From NCBI GenBank assembly GCA_028023455.1, contig JAQFVV010000021.1:496001-560000 (forward strand): DNA of 64,000 nt, in the 5' to 3' direction. The notes below the pieces were generated by a model. The model did no database searches. It saw only the letters and a list, made by a program, of their open reading frames with translations, and had not been told where the DNA came from. A program made the position numbers and the translations under genes. Source of the stretch: Epiperipatus broadwayi. Taxonomy: Eukaryota; Onychophora; Udeonychophora; Euonychophora; Peripatidae. The first letter of the stretch is position 1; every line of letters begins with the position of its first letter. This document shows positions 23,911 through 35,879 of this stretch, piece by piece.

Positions 23911-24384
23911 GTGGTCATGTGATGTTTATTGGCTTAAGGTCAGTAATAATAATAAATCAACAAGTTAGTAGCTTAGTATATCAATACAATATCAACTGTC
24001 TTATAGCAGCATATAGCATGAGCATTTGATAATAGCACTAGAATGCAATCTGCTCTAGTATTGTATTATTATATGTTGATCATTTTGCGGTTATATTCAT
24101 GTTCTAATATCCATTTTGTATTAAATTCCCCATTTAATCCGAAAAACATATTAAAGTTATTCTCAGGTGTATCACATTTAGAATCTTATACTATTTTTGT
24201 TTATCCGACCATTACATTGGTTTGTTTAGGTTGTTATTTACGGCACGACAAATTATCATCATGGTTCTTGTAGCGGTCTTGTGTACAATTTTAAAATTAC
24301 AATAACTTTCTATAATGCAATATTCACTTTTAGGAAAAATCCTGATTTTTAATCAGATGTGGCGTACGATTTTAAGATTTTTAC

Positions 24385-25640
24385 GAATTCTTGCATTTAA
24401 ATTGCCATAATCCAACTTATTCTACACAATCAACAATACCTGAAAACAAGATGAGCATAAAGACACCAATTAAAACCAAACTAATTCCTGGAGCTACACA
24501 GATTGAAGACTTGGAATTTAATAATGATAAACACTCAGTATATAGTTCCCAGGTTGTGAATAATGAAGTTAAACCTCTTCACAACTACCATCATTACATA
24601 ACAATAAAATTCAAAATCCTCTACAAAACATTAGCAATCAAAAGTCAAAATCTTATACTTATCTGCTCAGTCTGATATAGAAGAAGAAATTACAACTAGG
24701 GATGATAGCAAGAGAAGTGAATATAAGTGCAAACTATAGTTACTATTCAAAAGGTAAATAAGAATAAAATGAAAAGCACCAATTCATCCTCTGGACCCAT
24801 TACATCAAATCAAACATTACAGCTCTGTTGACAAACGCCAATGGATATGGCAGCTGACAAATATAACGAAAAAGCGTAAATCTGCAATTATTAATAAATC
24901 TAGTTCCGAAGATGAAACTAGTCAAAGGAAAAAGAATAGATGCTTAAATAACAAGCCAACTCATAAGGCGAATACACCCATAATTAAAAAAAGAAGCAAT
25001 GTAAACAAGTTTAATCATAATTATTTACAAACTAATGAAGTTGTTTGTCTTGGTATGAACTATGGACGATCTACACTGCTTCACTGACCAAGAGTCAATG
25101 GTTGGTTCGTCTTGTGATGGAGCTAAAATTCAAAATGTAGACTCAGCATTGATCAGAGAGAAAATTGAACCTGCACAGGCCTCTCTATCTCAAAACGTTT
25201 CATTTTCCATAACATCAAAATTAATTATTATCTTGCCATCTCACTGAAAGATAGTATAAAAACCAGATCTACACCAGTAATTAGACTCTCACTGTTCATC
25301 ATTCATCTCTTGTGAACTGCCCGATGTAAAAAAATGTTCAATCCATCATGCTTCCAAGAAGAAAATTACATCATGAACAAATTGGCCAAAATTAAGACTG
25401 AAGATCAGCACCTTATTTCAAAGAGCATGTTTGTTGATACGTGGGATCAGATAAATATCATGTAATAAACTTTTTGATCCTGATTGTTTATTCGTCCAGA
25501 TCAATTCAGGGTAACTTTGTAGTAAATCATTTGGATACTGTCACATTGTCTCTAATGGGTTATACTTACAATAAAGTGATTCCTTCTTTGAATATTATCA
25601 TGAATCAGACTTCAACCAGAGTCACTTCCTGATAAGCTGA
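24385..25640 (+). pseudogene. Decayed coding region, lysine/serine-rich protein, unrecognised
   Basis: The plus strand shows a chain of open segments with protein-like composition that shift frame and hit stops. They are a 94-codon frame at 24391-24675; a short SDIEEEITTRDDSKRSEYKC segment near 24670-24735; a roughly 100-codon frame with no early ATG (about 24771-25088) carrying KKRKS, an acidic-serine SSSEDET and KKNR clusters; a 61-codon frame at 25062-25247; and a 43-codon frame at 25334-25465 (FQEENYIMNKLAKIKTEDQH). Basic clusters plus SSSEDE suggest a nuclear protein, but that is inference. Frameshifts suggest a pseudogene, perhaps a processed copy, although no poly(A) tail is seen. AATAAA occurs near 25913. 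Confidence 0.42.
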
Positions 25641-26500
25641 TGCATCTGATTACTCACCTCTGTATCAATACTGTATTTACTTAATATAGTCTATCTGAAT
25701 TGTTGTTAACAAGCCTGGTGGCTGTTAACTAGTCTTATAGTTTCATTTGCTAATCATTGTCCATCTTTGTTTGTAAACCTTTGACCTAGTATCTATACAT
25801 TATTTCCTAATTAATTAATCAATCTTGGGTCTAATCAGCCTTTTACAAACTAATAATCAATGTACATTGTCACTTTTATTATTCATGATACTCAAGTACT
25901 TTTAATATTTTAATAAATATTTTGAGAAATTGCCATCTTAAGGCTTAGTGGCAGTGTGATCATCTGTGCAGTATCCATGATTTGATTTTGAGACTAGCTC
26001 GACGAATTTCAAATTGTTTTCAAAATTGAAAGTAGGTTTATAGGATATTTTGTTCAAGTAGTAGCTAATAGTTAACTAGTTTTAGACATGCAATGCTAAA
26101 TAAATGGTTATCTAGTTATTATTTACAGATTGAAGATTCCGGTTGGTCACATGAATGTTGATTTCTAGAGTTCAAGAATAAAATGTGATCACTGGTGAGG
26201 GAGATGTCATTGTCATAGGGTTTTTGTGGTTAAGCACATGTTTAGTTTCACCTAAAAAAACTTTTTAGATGACTCAGATATTATTTTTGGCGTGCATGTG
26301 CTTGTTTGAGATAAAAATTAATGACTTCAAAGTGATTATTTTATTATTCCAGAAGAAAATTCAAACACTGAAAATATTCTTACCCAGAGAAATCATTATT
26401 TTTGATTGACTTCACATCTGGGAAATTGGGGTGCTGAGCAGACTGAATTAGTTCATTTTAAACGTTGGTTAAGTAAAGGTTTATTCAATTTAATAAGAAA
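25641..26500. other. Non-coding flank
   Basis: No recognised gene. The 26406-26681 frame runs into the foldback arm that starts at 26501 and is not a gene. Confidence 0.5.
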
Positions 26501-27285
26501 CCAAACTCTCCATCCAGTAGTGCCACCAAGTGCAAGCCTTCATAACCAATGGATGCAGGAAGGTTTGTGTATAAAATCTCTATCTAGTGCCTACTCATCC
26601 AACATCTCCAGACTAGTTCCTACCTTGTGGCTTTCATCATTGAGAAGCCTTGGATTTGAGAGCACTGCACCTAAATCTTAGGATCTAATCTAGCCCTCCA
26701 GGCAACCACCTTTTATCCATTTTGCTAACTATAAAGCTAGGAGGCCAAGATTAAGACACCATAAGATTTTCAACCCATGCTCATTCACTTATATAGTCAT
26801 ATAAATCTGAACTCAGTTCAGCATCTGTACATTTTAATGTCTTTGGTTTTTCAAAAACCACAGTCACCATTATCCTATGGGTAGGAGGTTTTGATAGTTT
26901 TATACCTATCGGTTTTGATAGTTTTATACCTATCGTGCCCATAGGATAGTGGTGACTGTTTTTTGAAAAACCAAAGACATCAATGTATGCAGATGCTGAA
27001 CTAAGTTTAGATCAATGTTTGCTTTGAAAATATGGTGTGTTCATCTTGGGCTCCTAGCTTTATATTTAACCAAATAGGTAAAATGTGGCTGCTGGAGGGT
27101 TCCATTAGTTCCTAAGGTCAAGGTGCAGTACTCTCAAATCCGAGACTCCTCACTGATGAAAGCTAGAAGCTAGTCTGGGTATGTTGGATGAATAGGCACT
27201 AGTTGGGGATTTTATGCGCAAAATTTTCTGCATCTATTGATTATGAAAGCTTACACTGAGTGGTACTACTATATGGAGAGTTTGG
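26501..27285. mobile_element. Foldback element A, complete, about 785 bp
   Basis: The element is almost entirely two inverted arms of about 390 bp each. Both ends read CCAAACTCTCCAT followed by AGTAGT and a CCAC motif. The centre holds two tandem 24-bp units (GGTTTTGATAGTTTTATACC plus TATC) at about 26890-26932. Arms are about 80% complementary. No coding capacity. A clear target duplication was not found. The arm sequence recurs near 6.8, 23.7, 31.8, 35.1 and 41.1 kb, so this is a multi-copy non-autonomous family. Confidence 0.9.
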
Positions 27286-28904
27286 AAATATTGAAATAAT
27301 ATACCATGAGATATAAGTTTAAACTTTTAAAAAAATGTACCTCTTACATTTTGGTGTTCAAATAAATCATTAATTAATTTAAAACTATATTATTTGTCAA
27401 TAAATAGTTTTATATTTTAAATGGAAATCAACATATATATATATCGATATTAATGAGAAATATAAATAACCTGAATAAGTCTTTACATACTATATTCCCA
27501 ATATTGCATCACAATTCCTATGTCTATATTTCCAACTACAAAATAATTTGTCTTTATTTCAGAGAAGGGATAATATATTTCGTTGATTCTGATATTTTTG
27601 TATATATTCAAATTATTCTTTTAAATAATAACTATTTGATTCATATGACATTACACATATAAATATTTTATATTTACGATAATATGAAGATACATTTAAG
27701 CAAGTATTATTCAAAAATAATATGAATGATTAAATGCTAACTTTTACTTAAGAGTGATACAATGGAAATTAAACTAATTCGTCTTAGAAAAATTTCATCA
27801 ATTGATCTAATAAAATCACACAAGCAAGTAAATATGACTCTTGTATACCTTTTGGTGTTTGTATTCCATCTTCAAAAATATACATAACATCCATTTTAAA
27901 GGATAGAATATTCTGATGGTTTCCGTAATGAAGCAATTTTGTTTATTTTTCTTTTCATAATAAATTTATCGTTTTCTTATAAATTTTATCCATAAGCTGC
28001 CACCATGCTCTATAAGCAGACCATATTAATTATTACTCCTCCATTTTGTTTTGTGATATTTATACTTTTAACGTAAAAAAAATTATGTAAAGAAATTTAT
28101 ACGTGTTTTTGTTCAAAGTAAAAACAAGAGAGTAAAGTTTTTGTTCAAATTTTTGAGTCATATTTATAAGATTTTCTTATTGATATCAGAGTAACTAGAG
28201 TAATCATCTATATTCACTCATTAAGCTATTTCCGGTAGCATTTCATAAATAAAAAAATCTTATTATATAATGGCAAAGAAAAAATATTTCACAATTATGA
28301 CATATAATAAATATTTACATTTTTTTTAATATACAAATACCATTTTTCATCAATAAAATTAAACAATCTAGAATCATATCTTCAATATATCATATTGGAA
28401 ATATATTTCCTATTATAATATATAAATAAAAAGAACAAATATATAAACGTTTATTTATACTGTTTATTATTTACTATGTGAACGTAGTAACAAAAATGAA
28501 ACGACAAAAAATTACTTCATCCAAACCATATACTTTATTATTGACATATGTATTCTTCTTTTTAAAAATGAATAAAGTCAATTTATAATCTTATAAAACA
28601 ATTGACCATAAATAATTTTATTTTAATATTGTCATAACAACACAACATGTCATAAGTTAACATATCCATTATCAAAAAATCAAAGAAAAAAATATGATTG
28701 ACTTCTTTCCATTTACTGAAATATGTCTCCAATTTTAGTAGGCACAATATATAAATAAATATTGAATTTAAGACAAACACTTTAATCTACTGAACTATCA
28801 AAGGCAACAGGTAGTAGAAATTTCATATATTTATATATGAGGGCTGGTTCAAATTCTGAGTCCTAATTTTTTTGTCAAGAACAATGTTAATTAGAGGCTA
28901 TATT
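27286..28904. other. No gene seen
   Basis: Very AT-rich (many ATATAT runs). The 27453-27662 and 28583-28780 frames are composed of Ile, Tyr, Asn and Phe and are treated as noise. Confidence 0.5.
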
Positions 28905-29176
28905 TATCTGTTGACTTTGACAGGATAGCTCAGTTGGTTAGAGCATTTGCTTTAAATTCGAGAATCTAAAGCTGCGAGTTTGACTCGTGGATACTGTCAC
29001 TGGTCAGTCCAGCAATATCTGAAGACGTGGAGAGAATAATACTATTTGAAACATGTGATTGCTAACCTGTGTGGTCTATTTGTGTGTTATTACTAACAAG
29101 TTGTTTGTATTTATAAAGTTTAAAATGTTCTACACATTCAACATTTACTCATAGCTGATGGAAATAGTCAATATCA
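28905..29176 (+). mobile_element. tRNA-core composite repeat (family 2), plus-strand copy
   Basis: A tRNA-like head begins at 28919. GACAGGA pairs 6 of 7 with TACTGTC as an acceptor-like stem, GCTC...GAGC forms a D stem, TAGCTCAGTTGG is a good A box, and a degenerate B box follows. Next come CACTGGTCAG, then CTGAAGACGTGGAGAGAATA and TTTGAAAC, then a tail ending TGATGGAAATAGTC. The same order is seen in the minus-strand copy at 48752-49101. Its anticodon region is disrupted, so it is not a functional tRNA gene. The left inverted repeat is not recognisable here. Confidence 0.75.
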
Positions 29177-30426
29177 GTGTGTTCTATTGCAAATGTAGAT
29201 TTTTAAATGTAACTAATACCCAACATAAAATAACCCTTTGTTCTCATTCTGTACATGCATTTTTCTTTGGCATAATTCTATTTAGGGTTTGAACTACAAA
29301 TATAGTATGCTAGTTTTTAATATACATGTTGAGATTATACATAGCCAAAATTCATGTATGGTGTGGAAAAAGAAGTGTACTATTGTATATGTTGAATAGC
29401 AGTTAATGATGTTAAAACTTAAATGTCCGATTTCAAAAACACTATAATGCTTAAATACATGCATTTCAACATATTAATGAATGAATATATGATTTAGTGA
29501 ATCTAAAACTAATTACATTTGTTAAACATATCTTCACTGTATTTATGTTTCCTTAAAAGAAAGTGATAGGAATGTTGTTTTTTTATCTATTTTCAATAAA
29601 CTCTACTATTATTTTAACGTCGGGAAACTTTGAGATGAGGGATATTCAAGAATTATAGTTTTTAAAAAATAGGTCTCTCGTTGCTGAAAATGGTTTACTA
29701 TTTGAACTTTCTGAAAGAAATTTGGAGTTTACTAAATATTTTCCCTTTTTTTTCACACACAAATGTCTTTCAGTTAAATCTGTAAAGATTAAAGTGTCTG
29801 ACAAAACTGCAATTAAGAAATTGTACCTAATAAAAATCATCAGCCATCACTTTTAAAGAGCCCACTGCAAGTGAAAGTATGCTCCAATACCCACAGTGAA
29901 ACTGTGAAGAAGTAGGCAATATTCACCAGATTGCATATTGGTGATAATTTGAGTATTTTACTTTCTAACAAAAAACAACTAGATACCCATTGTCCAACAG
30001 CTAATTTGTAATGGATTGGTTAACCAGAAAAAAAATATTTCAGTGCAACAAAAATCCTAGGTTTGATTGGAATTTTAAATTAATTCCAGATTTTAAGTCC
30101 AGTTATGAACATAGTATATAGGTGCACTAAGGCATGAAGCCCTTCTGTAGTTCTAAAATCTTATGTTTGTGCTATGAGGCCTTTGTATAATCAGTAAAGC
30201 CACTTGGGTGTTTTTAAATAAACCAAAATGACAATGTACATTTTTGATAAATATACCATTTGGAAAGCTAATAATCTAATGAAGATGTATTAGTTGTTAA
30301 ATAAAAAAAAAAAGACTAAATTCAAATTTTCTTTTAGAAGTTTTATTTCAAGGTTTTTTAAAACTATATTAGAATGTGGAAGTAATGAGACACTCTTAAC
30401 ATTGTTGTATTTTGTTTTAATTCGGC
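29177..30426. other. No gene seen
   Basis: AT-rich. The minus-strand frame at 29646-29840 has no recognised motif. A GC-balanced patch near 30120-30190 carries no convincing frame. Confidence 0.45.
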
Positions 30427-30648
30427 TTGTTTCTTTTTGTCAGCACTTTTGTTTTGGTAAATTGTCATCATAATCAAAATACGGAGCCTTTTACGGAATG
30501 TGATGCAGTAGAGTATTTACAATGTTATGGGGTCCTGCTGTCTGGAAAAGTGTGTGTTAATGGTGACGATATGAAACTTTACATTCAAAACTTGCAAATA
30601 CCCACATTTAAAACAATTGAAAAAAAAAAAGAATTACAACATAAATAA
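30427..30648 (+). pseudogene. Open frame fragment shared with 47.2-47.4 kb
   Basis: This 73-codon open frame lacks an ATG at its start. Its peptide shares a pattern with the minus-strand frame at 47231-47440: TECDAVEYLQCYGVLLSGKV here versus TEHPAVEYFQRYEILLSQKV there, each followed by C-V/I-N-G. Amino-acid similarity between two dispersed copies suggests a remnant of a transposon-encoded protein. Family not recognised. Confidence 0.4.
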
Positions 30649-30758
30649 ATTACATAGCGAGAGAAAATAAAGTAAGAGAAGTTTTAATTTTTTAAAAATA
30701 ATGTTAACAATTGGAATAAAAATTACGGGTTGGACCCAAAAATGTTATACAATTTTGG

Positions 30759-30855
30759 AGGCCGTTAGTGTAAATATGGTATGTATATATATTTTTAATT
30801 CAATTTCAGGCCGTTAGTGTAAATATGGTATGTATATATATTTTTAATTCAATTT
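30759..30855. repeat. 49-bp exact tandem duplication
   Basis: The 49-bp unit beginning AGGCCGTTAGTGTAAATATG occurs twice in a row (30759-30807, 30808-30855) with no mismatch seen across the second, 48-bp copy. It must be a recent slippage or duplication event. Confidence 0.92.
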
Positions 30856-30893
30856 TTTCGTAATATTTTAATACAGTATTTTGATATTATTCC

Positions 30894-31044
30894 TGCTATG
30901 ACGTATTACTCTTAAGTTTGCTATATGCTTAAAATAACATCTCCAAGGAATGTACAGACAAACTTAATCGATAAAATTTATCCGCAGATCCCATGGAGGT
31001 GTTATTTTAAACATATTGCAAACTTAGAATAATACATCATAGCA
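30894..31044. repeat. Inverted repeat, about 50-bp arms
   Basis: TGCTATGACGTATTACTCTT...ATAACATCTCC (30894-30944) pairs with GGAGGTGTTATTTTAAAC...CATCATAGCA (30995-31044) at about 80%, around a 50-bp loop. A small hairpin MITE is likely. Confidence 0.75.
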
Positions 31045-31330
31045 TGTGTAATATGAAAATTCAAATCTAAAAAAAATAATGGAGACATATATTCATTATG
31101 TAAAAAGGAAAAAAGATACTATGATACTAAATAAAACAAGTACTTGAGAGCTGTGCCTTTTTAGTATAACACTGGGTTGTCAAAACCATCCTTCCCCTTT
31201 CAGGCATACTATGGCATTTTGCATCATCATAATCCACATGTAATAGCAAACTTCAAATCTTAAAAAAAAATGTACTTTCTAATGATGGATAAATATATTC
31301 ATTACAGAAAAAGGGAGAAATATGAAAAAG
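31045..31330. repeat. Diverged direct repeat
   Basis: A block near 31044-31115 (ATTCAAATCTAAAAAAAATA...ATATATTCATTATG) recurs imperfectly near 31245-31315 (CTTCAAATCTTAAAAAAAAA...ATATATTCATTACA). A tandem or segmental duplication of about 200-bp period. Confidence 0.5.
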
Positions 31331-31809
31331 AACCCTGAAACTTTTTAAATGGCGAGTTGTAACAAAGTTTCAGATTTCCGTTTTTTTGTTAACCTAAAAA
31401 AACAAAGTGGTGAACTGTAAATTTAACCTTATATTTTAATTATCTTTTTAAAAAAAAACCCACAAATATAACAACTTTTAACTAAATATATATAAAGTTT
31501 GGCAAAAAAAAAACAACAACAAACATATAACAGCTTTTATCACTATATTTTAAAATAATAATAAAAATTACTTACAAATAACGTGATGCGTTTTCTGCAA
31601 ATTTAATGTTATATTTCAAATATTTTAACAAACAAACAAATATAAAGTAAGTGTATTTTTTAATATAAAACCATATTACTTACAAATGATGAGAGATGTA
31701 TTTTATTGTAGGGAGGGGGGTCACTATGGTGGAGTGAACTGTTTGATATCTAAAATGGAAAGGAAAGAGTCAGTTTATTTGACATGGATTAGTCATGTCA
31801 GGATTCTTG

Positions 31810-31979
31810 GTTAGTGCTACCCATGAATGCATAAAATCTTTAGTGCCTACTCATCCGTATCCCCAGACTAGTTTTTAGATTGGGTGAGTAGATACTAGAT
31901 GATGATTTTATTCACAAACCTTCCTGCATCCATTGATCACTGAAACGTGCACTAGGTGACACTACAGTCTGGAGAGTTG
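31810..31979. repeat. Short foldback family A copy, both arms
   Basis: The left arm is GCATAAAATC...AGTGCCTACTCATCC, ACTAGTTTTTAGATTGGGTG marks the turn, and the right arm reads TTCCTGCATCCATTGATCAC and TGCACTAGGTGACACTACAG up to GGAGAGTTG. It is an internally deleted version of the element at 26501. Confidence 0.8.
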
Positions 31980-32384
31980 TCTATTGCTAATAACAGCTTG
32001 TGGAAGCATACAAAATGGTGATCATGTGATGTTTTGTGGATTTTTGGTTGCCATGATATTGAATAAATATTACCAGATGAAAACGTCATCAGAATAAATA
32101 TGCCATAGCAAGAATAATACCAAAATACTATTAATACAAACAAAAAAAAATAGTGTGAATATTGTAATTAATTTTTTGCACAATGATTTCTTTGTTTTAA
32201 ATAATAAACAATAAAGTGTAAATATAATGTTTCCCAGCATTTTTTTTTTATAAAGGTTTTTGGGGGGCTCCCAAATTGTAGAGTTATCAAAAGTATGGAC
32301 TGCCATCTTGGTTTACCTGAAAACTTACAATTGTTCTGCATAATTTGATGCAGTGGTGAGCTCAAGGTCTATAGATTATGGCCC

Positions 32385-32446
32385 AGCTCTGTCGTTTCTG
32401 GCTCTCTTTAACTTCTTATGATTTCTGGCCCTCTTGAATTTCTTAT
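32385..32446. repeat. Tandem duplication of about 27 bp
   Basis: GTTTCTGGCTCTCTTTAACT-TCTTATG is followed directly by ATTTCTGGCCCTCTTGAATT-TCTTATG, two diverged units. Confidence 0.6.
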
Positions 32447-33237
32447 GACCTCCGGACATAAGAATTTAAACATTGCCTCATATTAAGTAACAAACAATTC
32501 GAAGCTTTCCTAAAACTTTTCTATTGGGATTGTAAAATTTTCGTTGCTTATTTAAATATTCTTTTACAATTACTTGGAAAATGCTATGCGAAACCATAAG
32601 ATAAAAAAAACTATATTTTTGTGAAAAAGATTATTGTAAATTCATCTTAATCATTATGGACTATTTTTTTAAATAATGAATTGATCAAAGATTTTTTTTT
32701 TTAATTATTTTATTTGAAACAAAAAAAAAAAAAAAATGATAAACACAAAACGATCTACTTTCACCGTAATAGGGAATGTAAAAATTTGTTCCGCGTTTTG
32801 CCAATAGAGAGCAGACTTTTATTTTTAAAAAATTATAAAATGTAAATATTTATCTGAAGGTGGGGGGGGGGGGGTAAGAAAAAAAATACAGTATTAAAGA
32901 ATAATATATAAAATTAAATGAAATAGTAATTTACAAATCACAAATAAAATTTTTAAAAAAATTCTTCATTTATATTAAAACAGGCTTCAAATAATCCCTG
33001 CAACATCAAAGACTTCTCTTTCAATCCGTCATAGAATAACATTGAAAAGGCAGTTCACTACGGCTTGTTATTTGTCGGTCATAATAGTTTGAGCGTTTTT
33101 CTTACTCTTATTCTTCCAATCTAAGAAAATCTAGATATCCTTTAACTGATCTACTATATTGGATGGTTACCTAGGGTGACCATGAACTTTCTATCTGAAT
33201 GGTGAAAAAACACTGATAGACTTAGATTTAGAATTTG

Positions 33238-33275
33238 AAGTTTACCTGCCCGTGGATTCGAACCCACATTCTTTA
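33238..33275 (-). mobile_element. tRNA-like T-arm / SINE fragment
   Basis: The minus strand reads GTGGGTTCGAATCCAC (33267-33252), a perfect B box with a 4-bp GTGG/CCAC stem, followed by GGGCAGG. The remaining tRNA arms are not recognisable, so this is a tRNA-derived repeat fragment rather than a gene. Confidence 0.55.
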
Positions 33276-33419
33276 AATTTGTTATTATTTTTGTTTTAGT
33301 AGGGTGAAGAAAATACGTCAAGTTTAATAAAAATTCATTTTTGATTTTATATTTTGGAAATATTCCGCATTTATTATAATTTTTATATAAATCGCATCAA
33401 TAATATAGTAGATGATATT

Positions 33420-33860
33420 GCTCATAGAATTAAATTTGTATTTAGAAAATGAAGGTTTTTAGGAAATGCGTTTTATCAGTTCTTACCTAAGAATCGAGAC
33501 CCGAATACTTAACTAAAGAAAAAGGCAGAGATATGTAACCTTAAAGATGTGTATATTAGAAGTAACAAGAAGGGAATAAAAATGAAATACACCAGCGTAA
33601 GAACAAACAGGTGTAACTGATGTCATTGAAGGAATTAAAATAACATGAACATATTGCTAAAAGGGATAATAGATGAACTGTTAAACAAAATCCCTAGAGA
33701 TTGCAAAAGATCTAGAAAGAAACCATATGTGAGATGGATAAATGAAATAATGAATTTTACTGGTGTGATGTGATGAAGAAAATGTTATAGATATGAAAAA
33801 TTTGATTCTTCATCATGCAATAAATCAATAATAATCGAAAATGATGATGAATTAGCAAAC
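33420..33860 (+). mobile_element. RTE LINE fragment, decayed RT C-terminus and tail
   Basis: The sequence follows the next RTE copy (34155-34830) closely: an aaggtttttaggaaatgcgt block (compare the KRKVFNKCLLP region), a cttacctaagaatcgaga block (compare LTYGSETW), aacaggtgtaactgatgtca, then the W-I-P-R-D-C-K type tail and a GATGATGA end. Stops interrupt every frame. It is a truncated, older copy. Confidence 0.75.
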
Positions 33861-34154
33861 AAAATCATCTGGTCAGTCACCGATTACAAAGTGCATTCCA
33901 GAAATGGCTTGTTTGTGAGTTGGTCTGAAAGTAAAGGTTTTCAAATAGATGGATAAACTTAACCAGTATGTTCACAGAAACTTTAATAACCAATATGATT
34001 AAAACAGTGATGTGATGTACTGTAGTTTCTCCCTAAATGAAGTCAAGAATCTCTCAGCAATTATGCCCAGAGAAACCTGTTAGCCATTTTATTTTCCATT
34101 TCCCAGTCTATATTTTCCCATATTCTGCTCCATCCTATTTCCACAACATAATCT

Positions 34155-34830
34155 TTGTCAACTCTTATGTTTAATGGATTTTCTCAAAATATGAAAATTA
34201 AGATTGATTATGATGAGTTAGAAGAAGTTAACAGTTACAAATACCTTGATCAGATTATTCATCCAGATGGAAACATAATGTATGAACTTAATCATAGAAT
34301 TAAACTTGGTTTGAGTGCTTTTGGTAGAAATAACTGGATACTTATGCCTATGTGTTTGAAAAGGAAGGTTTTTAATAAATGTCTTTTACCACTTCTTACC
34401 TATGGATCTGAGACTTGGACACTTAATAGAAGAGCAATACAAAGACTTCAGACCACTCAAAGAAGTATGGAAAGATGCATGTTGGGCGTAACTAGAATAG
34501 ATCAAAAATGCAATGCATGGGTATGAAAACAAACAGGTGTTACTGATATCATTGAAAGGATTAAAAGACTGAAATTTGGCTAGATATGTTGTTAAAAAAT
34601 ATGATAATAGATGAACAATTTAAATATTAAATTAGATTCCAAGAGATTGTAAAAGACCCAGAGAGAGACCACATGTGAGATGGATGGATGAAATAAGGAA
34701 GTGTCTAGGGATGATAGGGAGAAGACAGACTAGAGATCGGAGAAGGTGGAGTGAATGGAGTGAACTTAGAAAGACCTTCATTCTGCAGTGTATTGATAAT
34801 GGTTGATGATGATTTATCATCATACTCATC
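34155..34830 (+). mobile_element. RTE LINE, 5'-truncated RT C-terminal region and 3' tail
   Basis: An open frame of 123 codons (34155-34526) encodes the C-terminal region after an RTE-type reverse transcriptase. Landmarks are VNSYKYLDQIIHPDGNI (compare the family's F-x-Y-L-G-S-x-I-x-x-D-G), RIKLGLSAFGR, LTYGSETWTLNRRA and QTTQRSMERCMLGVTR. After a stop, the remaining C-terminus continues in other frames (RDCKRPRERPHVRWMDEIRK about 34638-34696; TRDRRRWSE), then a tail CAGTGTATTGATAATGG and ATGATGAT repeats to about 34830. The catalytic YxDD part is missing because of 5' truncation. RTE/BovB-like proteins share these motifs. Confidence 0.9.
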
Positions 34831-35099
34831 AGAAACTATATCTCAATTCCATAGACAGATGATGCTTTTTTTTTTTTATGAACTACAGTTTTACATCCCA
34901 TCTGCAAGATTGCAAATTAACTCTGAACTACTATATAACTTCATTTAATCATACCGTGTAGAAATTGACCTGATAAATTATCTACATGAAAGTGCAAGAA
35001 AATTGGCTTGGGTCCAAGTCCTTAGAGTATTTTGAGATTTTTAAGTTTTTATCTTTCATTAATATAAAGAAATAATGCATGGGTGCTGGATGTGTCAGT

Positions 35100-35225
35100 G
35101 TGATAATTCTGGTTTTGAATCCTATGTTCTCACTGACAAAGGAAAAAAAAACAGAAACTAATCTGGGGATGTGGTCCTTATAGCACTGTACTATCTAGTG
35201 TCTATTGGTAGATCACTCTGGAATA
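35100..35225. repeat. Degenerate foldback family A arm
   Basis: TTGAATCCTATGTTCTCACT, aaactaatctggggatgt and a ctatctagtgtctattgg block follow the right-arm order of the 26.5-kb element. Similarity is weak. Confidence 0.4.
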
Positions 35226-35429
35226 CCATGAAGACAATCGTATGTCAGAATCACATGAGAAAAAACATGAGGCAATTATGTGAAGTCATTGTTAGTAATA
35301 CTAAGTGTTTATGGATCAATAACTGAAAGTCAAATTATAAACCTAATTGCAACTTAAAAACTTTCAAAATTAATCTAACACAGACTCTATACTTATGGGC
35401 AGCATCTATGTCTTGAGCCTCTTATTCTA

Positions 35430-35625
35430 CAAAAGATATGATTTTTTTTCTCTACAGTACAGGCGTTTTCATACGTGCAGTTCAAACTTTCACATGACCC
35501 TCAACTATCCACGCTATCTCATAATGTTGCCACACTTGATCACATACATGTCGAAAAAATAAATAAATCACCAATATACATATTGCATGCCAAACCAGCA
35601 CTCGTCAGTTGGTCCAGATTATGAT
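35430..35625. repeat. Dispersed direct repeat, first copy
   Basis: GACCCTCAACTATCCACGCT ATCTCATA and CATGTCGAAAA, CACCAATATAC and CACTCGTCA blocks recur in order at 35880-36115. Two copies 450 bp apart suggest a local duplication or two insertions of one repeat. No coding sense is evident. Confidence 0.8.
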
Positions 35626-35879
35626 CACACATATATACAATCAATGCTCAGCTTTTATTAAGATAGCCAATCTTCGTATTTTAATGGACAAGCTTTAATC
35701 CACCCCACTCGACAACTCTTCAGCCATCCATTTCATTGAAAATCTGATGATGAAAGGCTCAAAGCGCACATTGATGCCAACCTTCTCATCCTATTCATGT
35801 TGACCATAAGTCACTCTGACCCCTCATGTACAGGATCTAATCCATTTACATACATATACAAGGGATGGGCAGAGCTTAC

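Noticed and set aside
28919-28999. Possible functional tRNA gene
   Set aside because: Acceptor and D stems are plausible, but the anticodon region has an insertion and the T arm is degenerate; similar copies with a common 3' part show it is a repeat.
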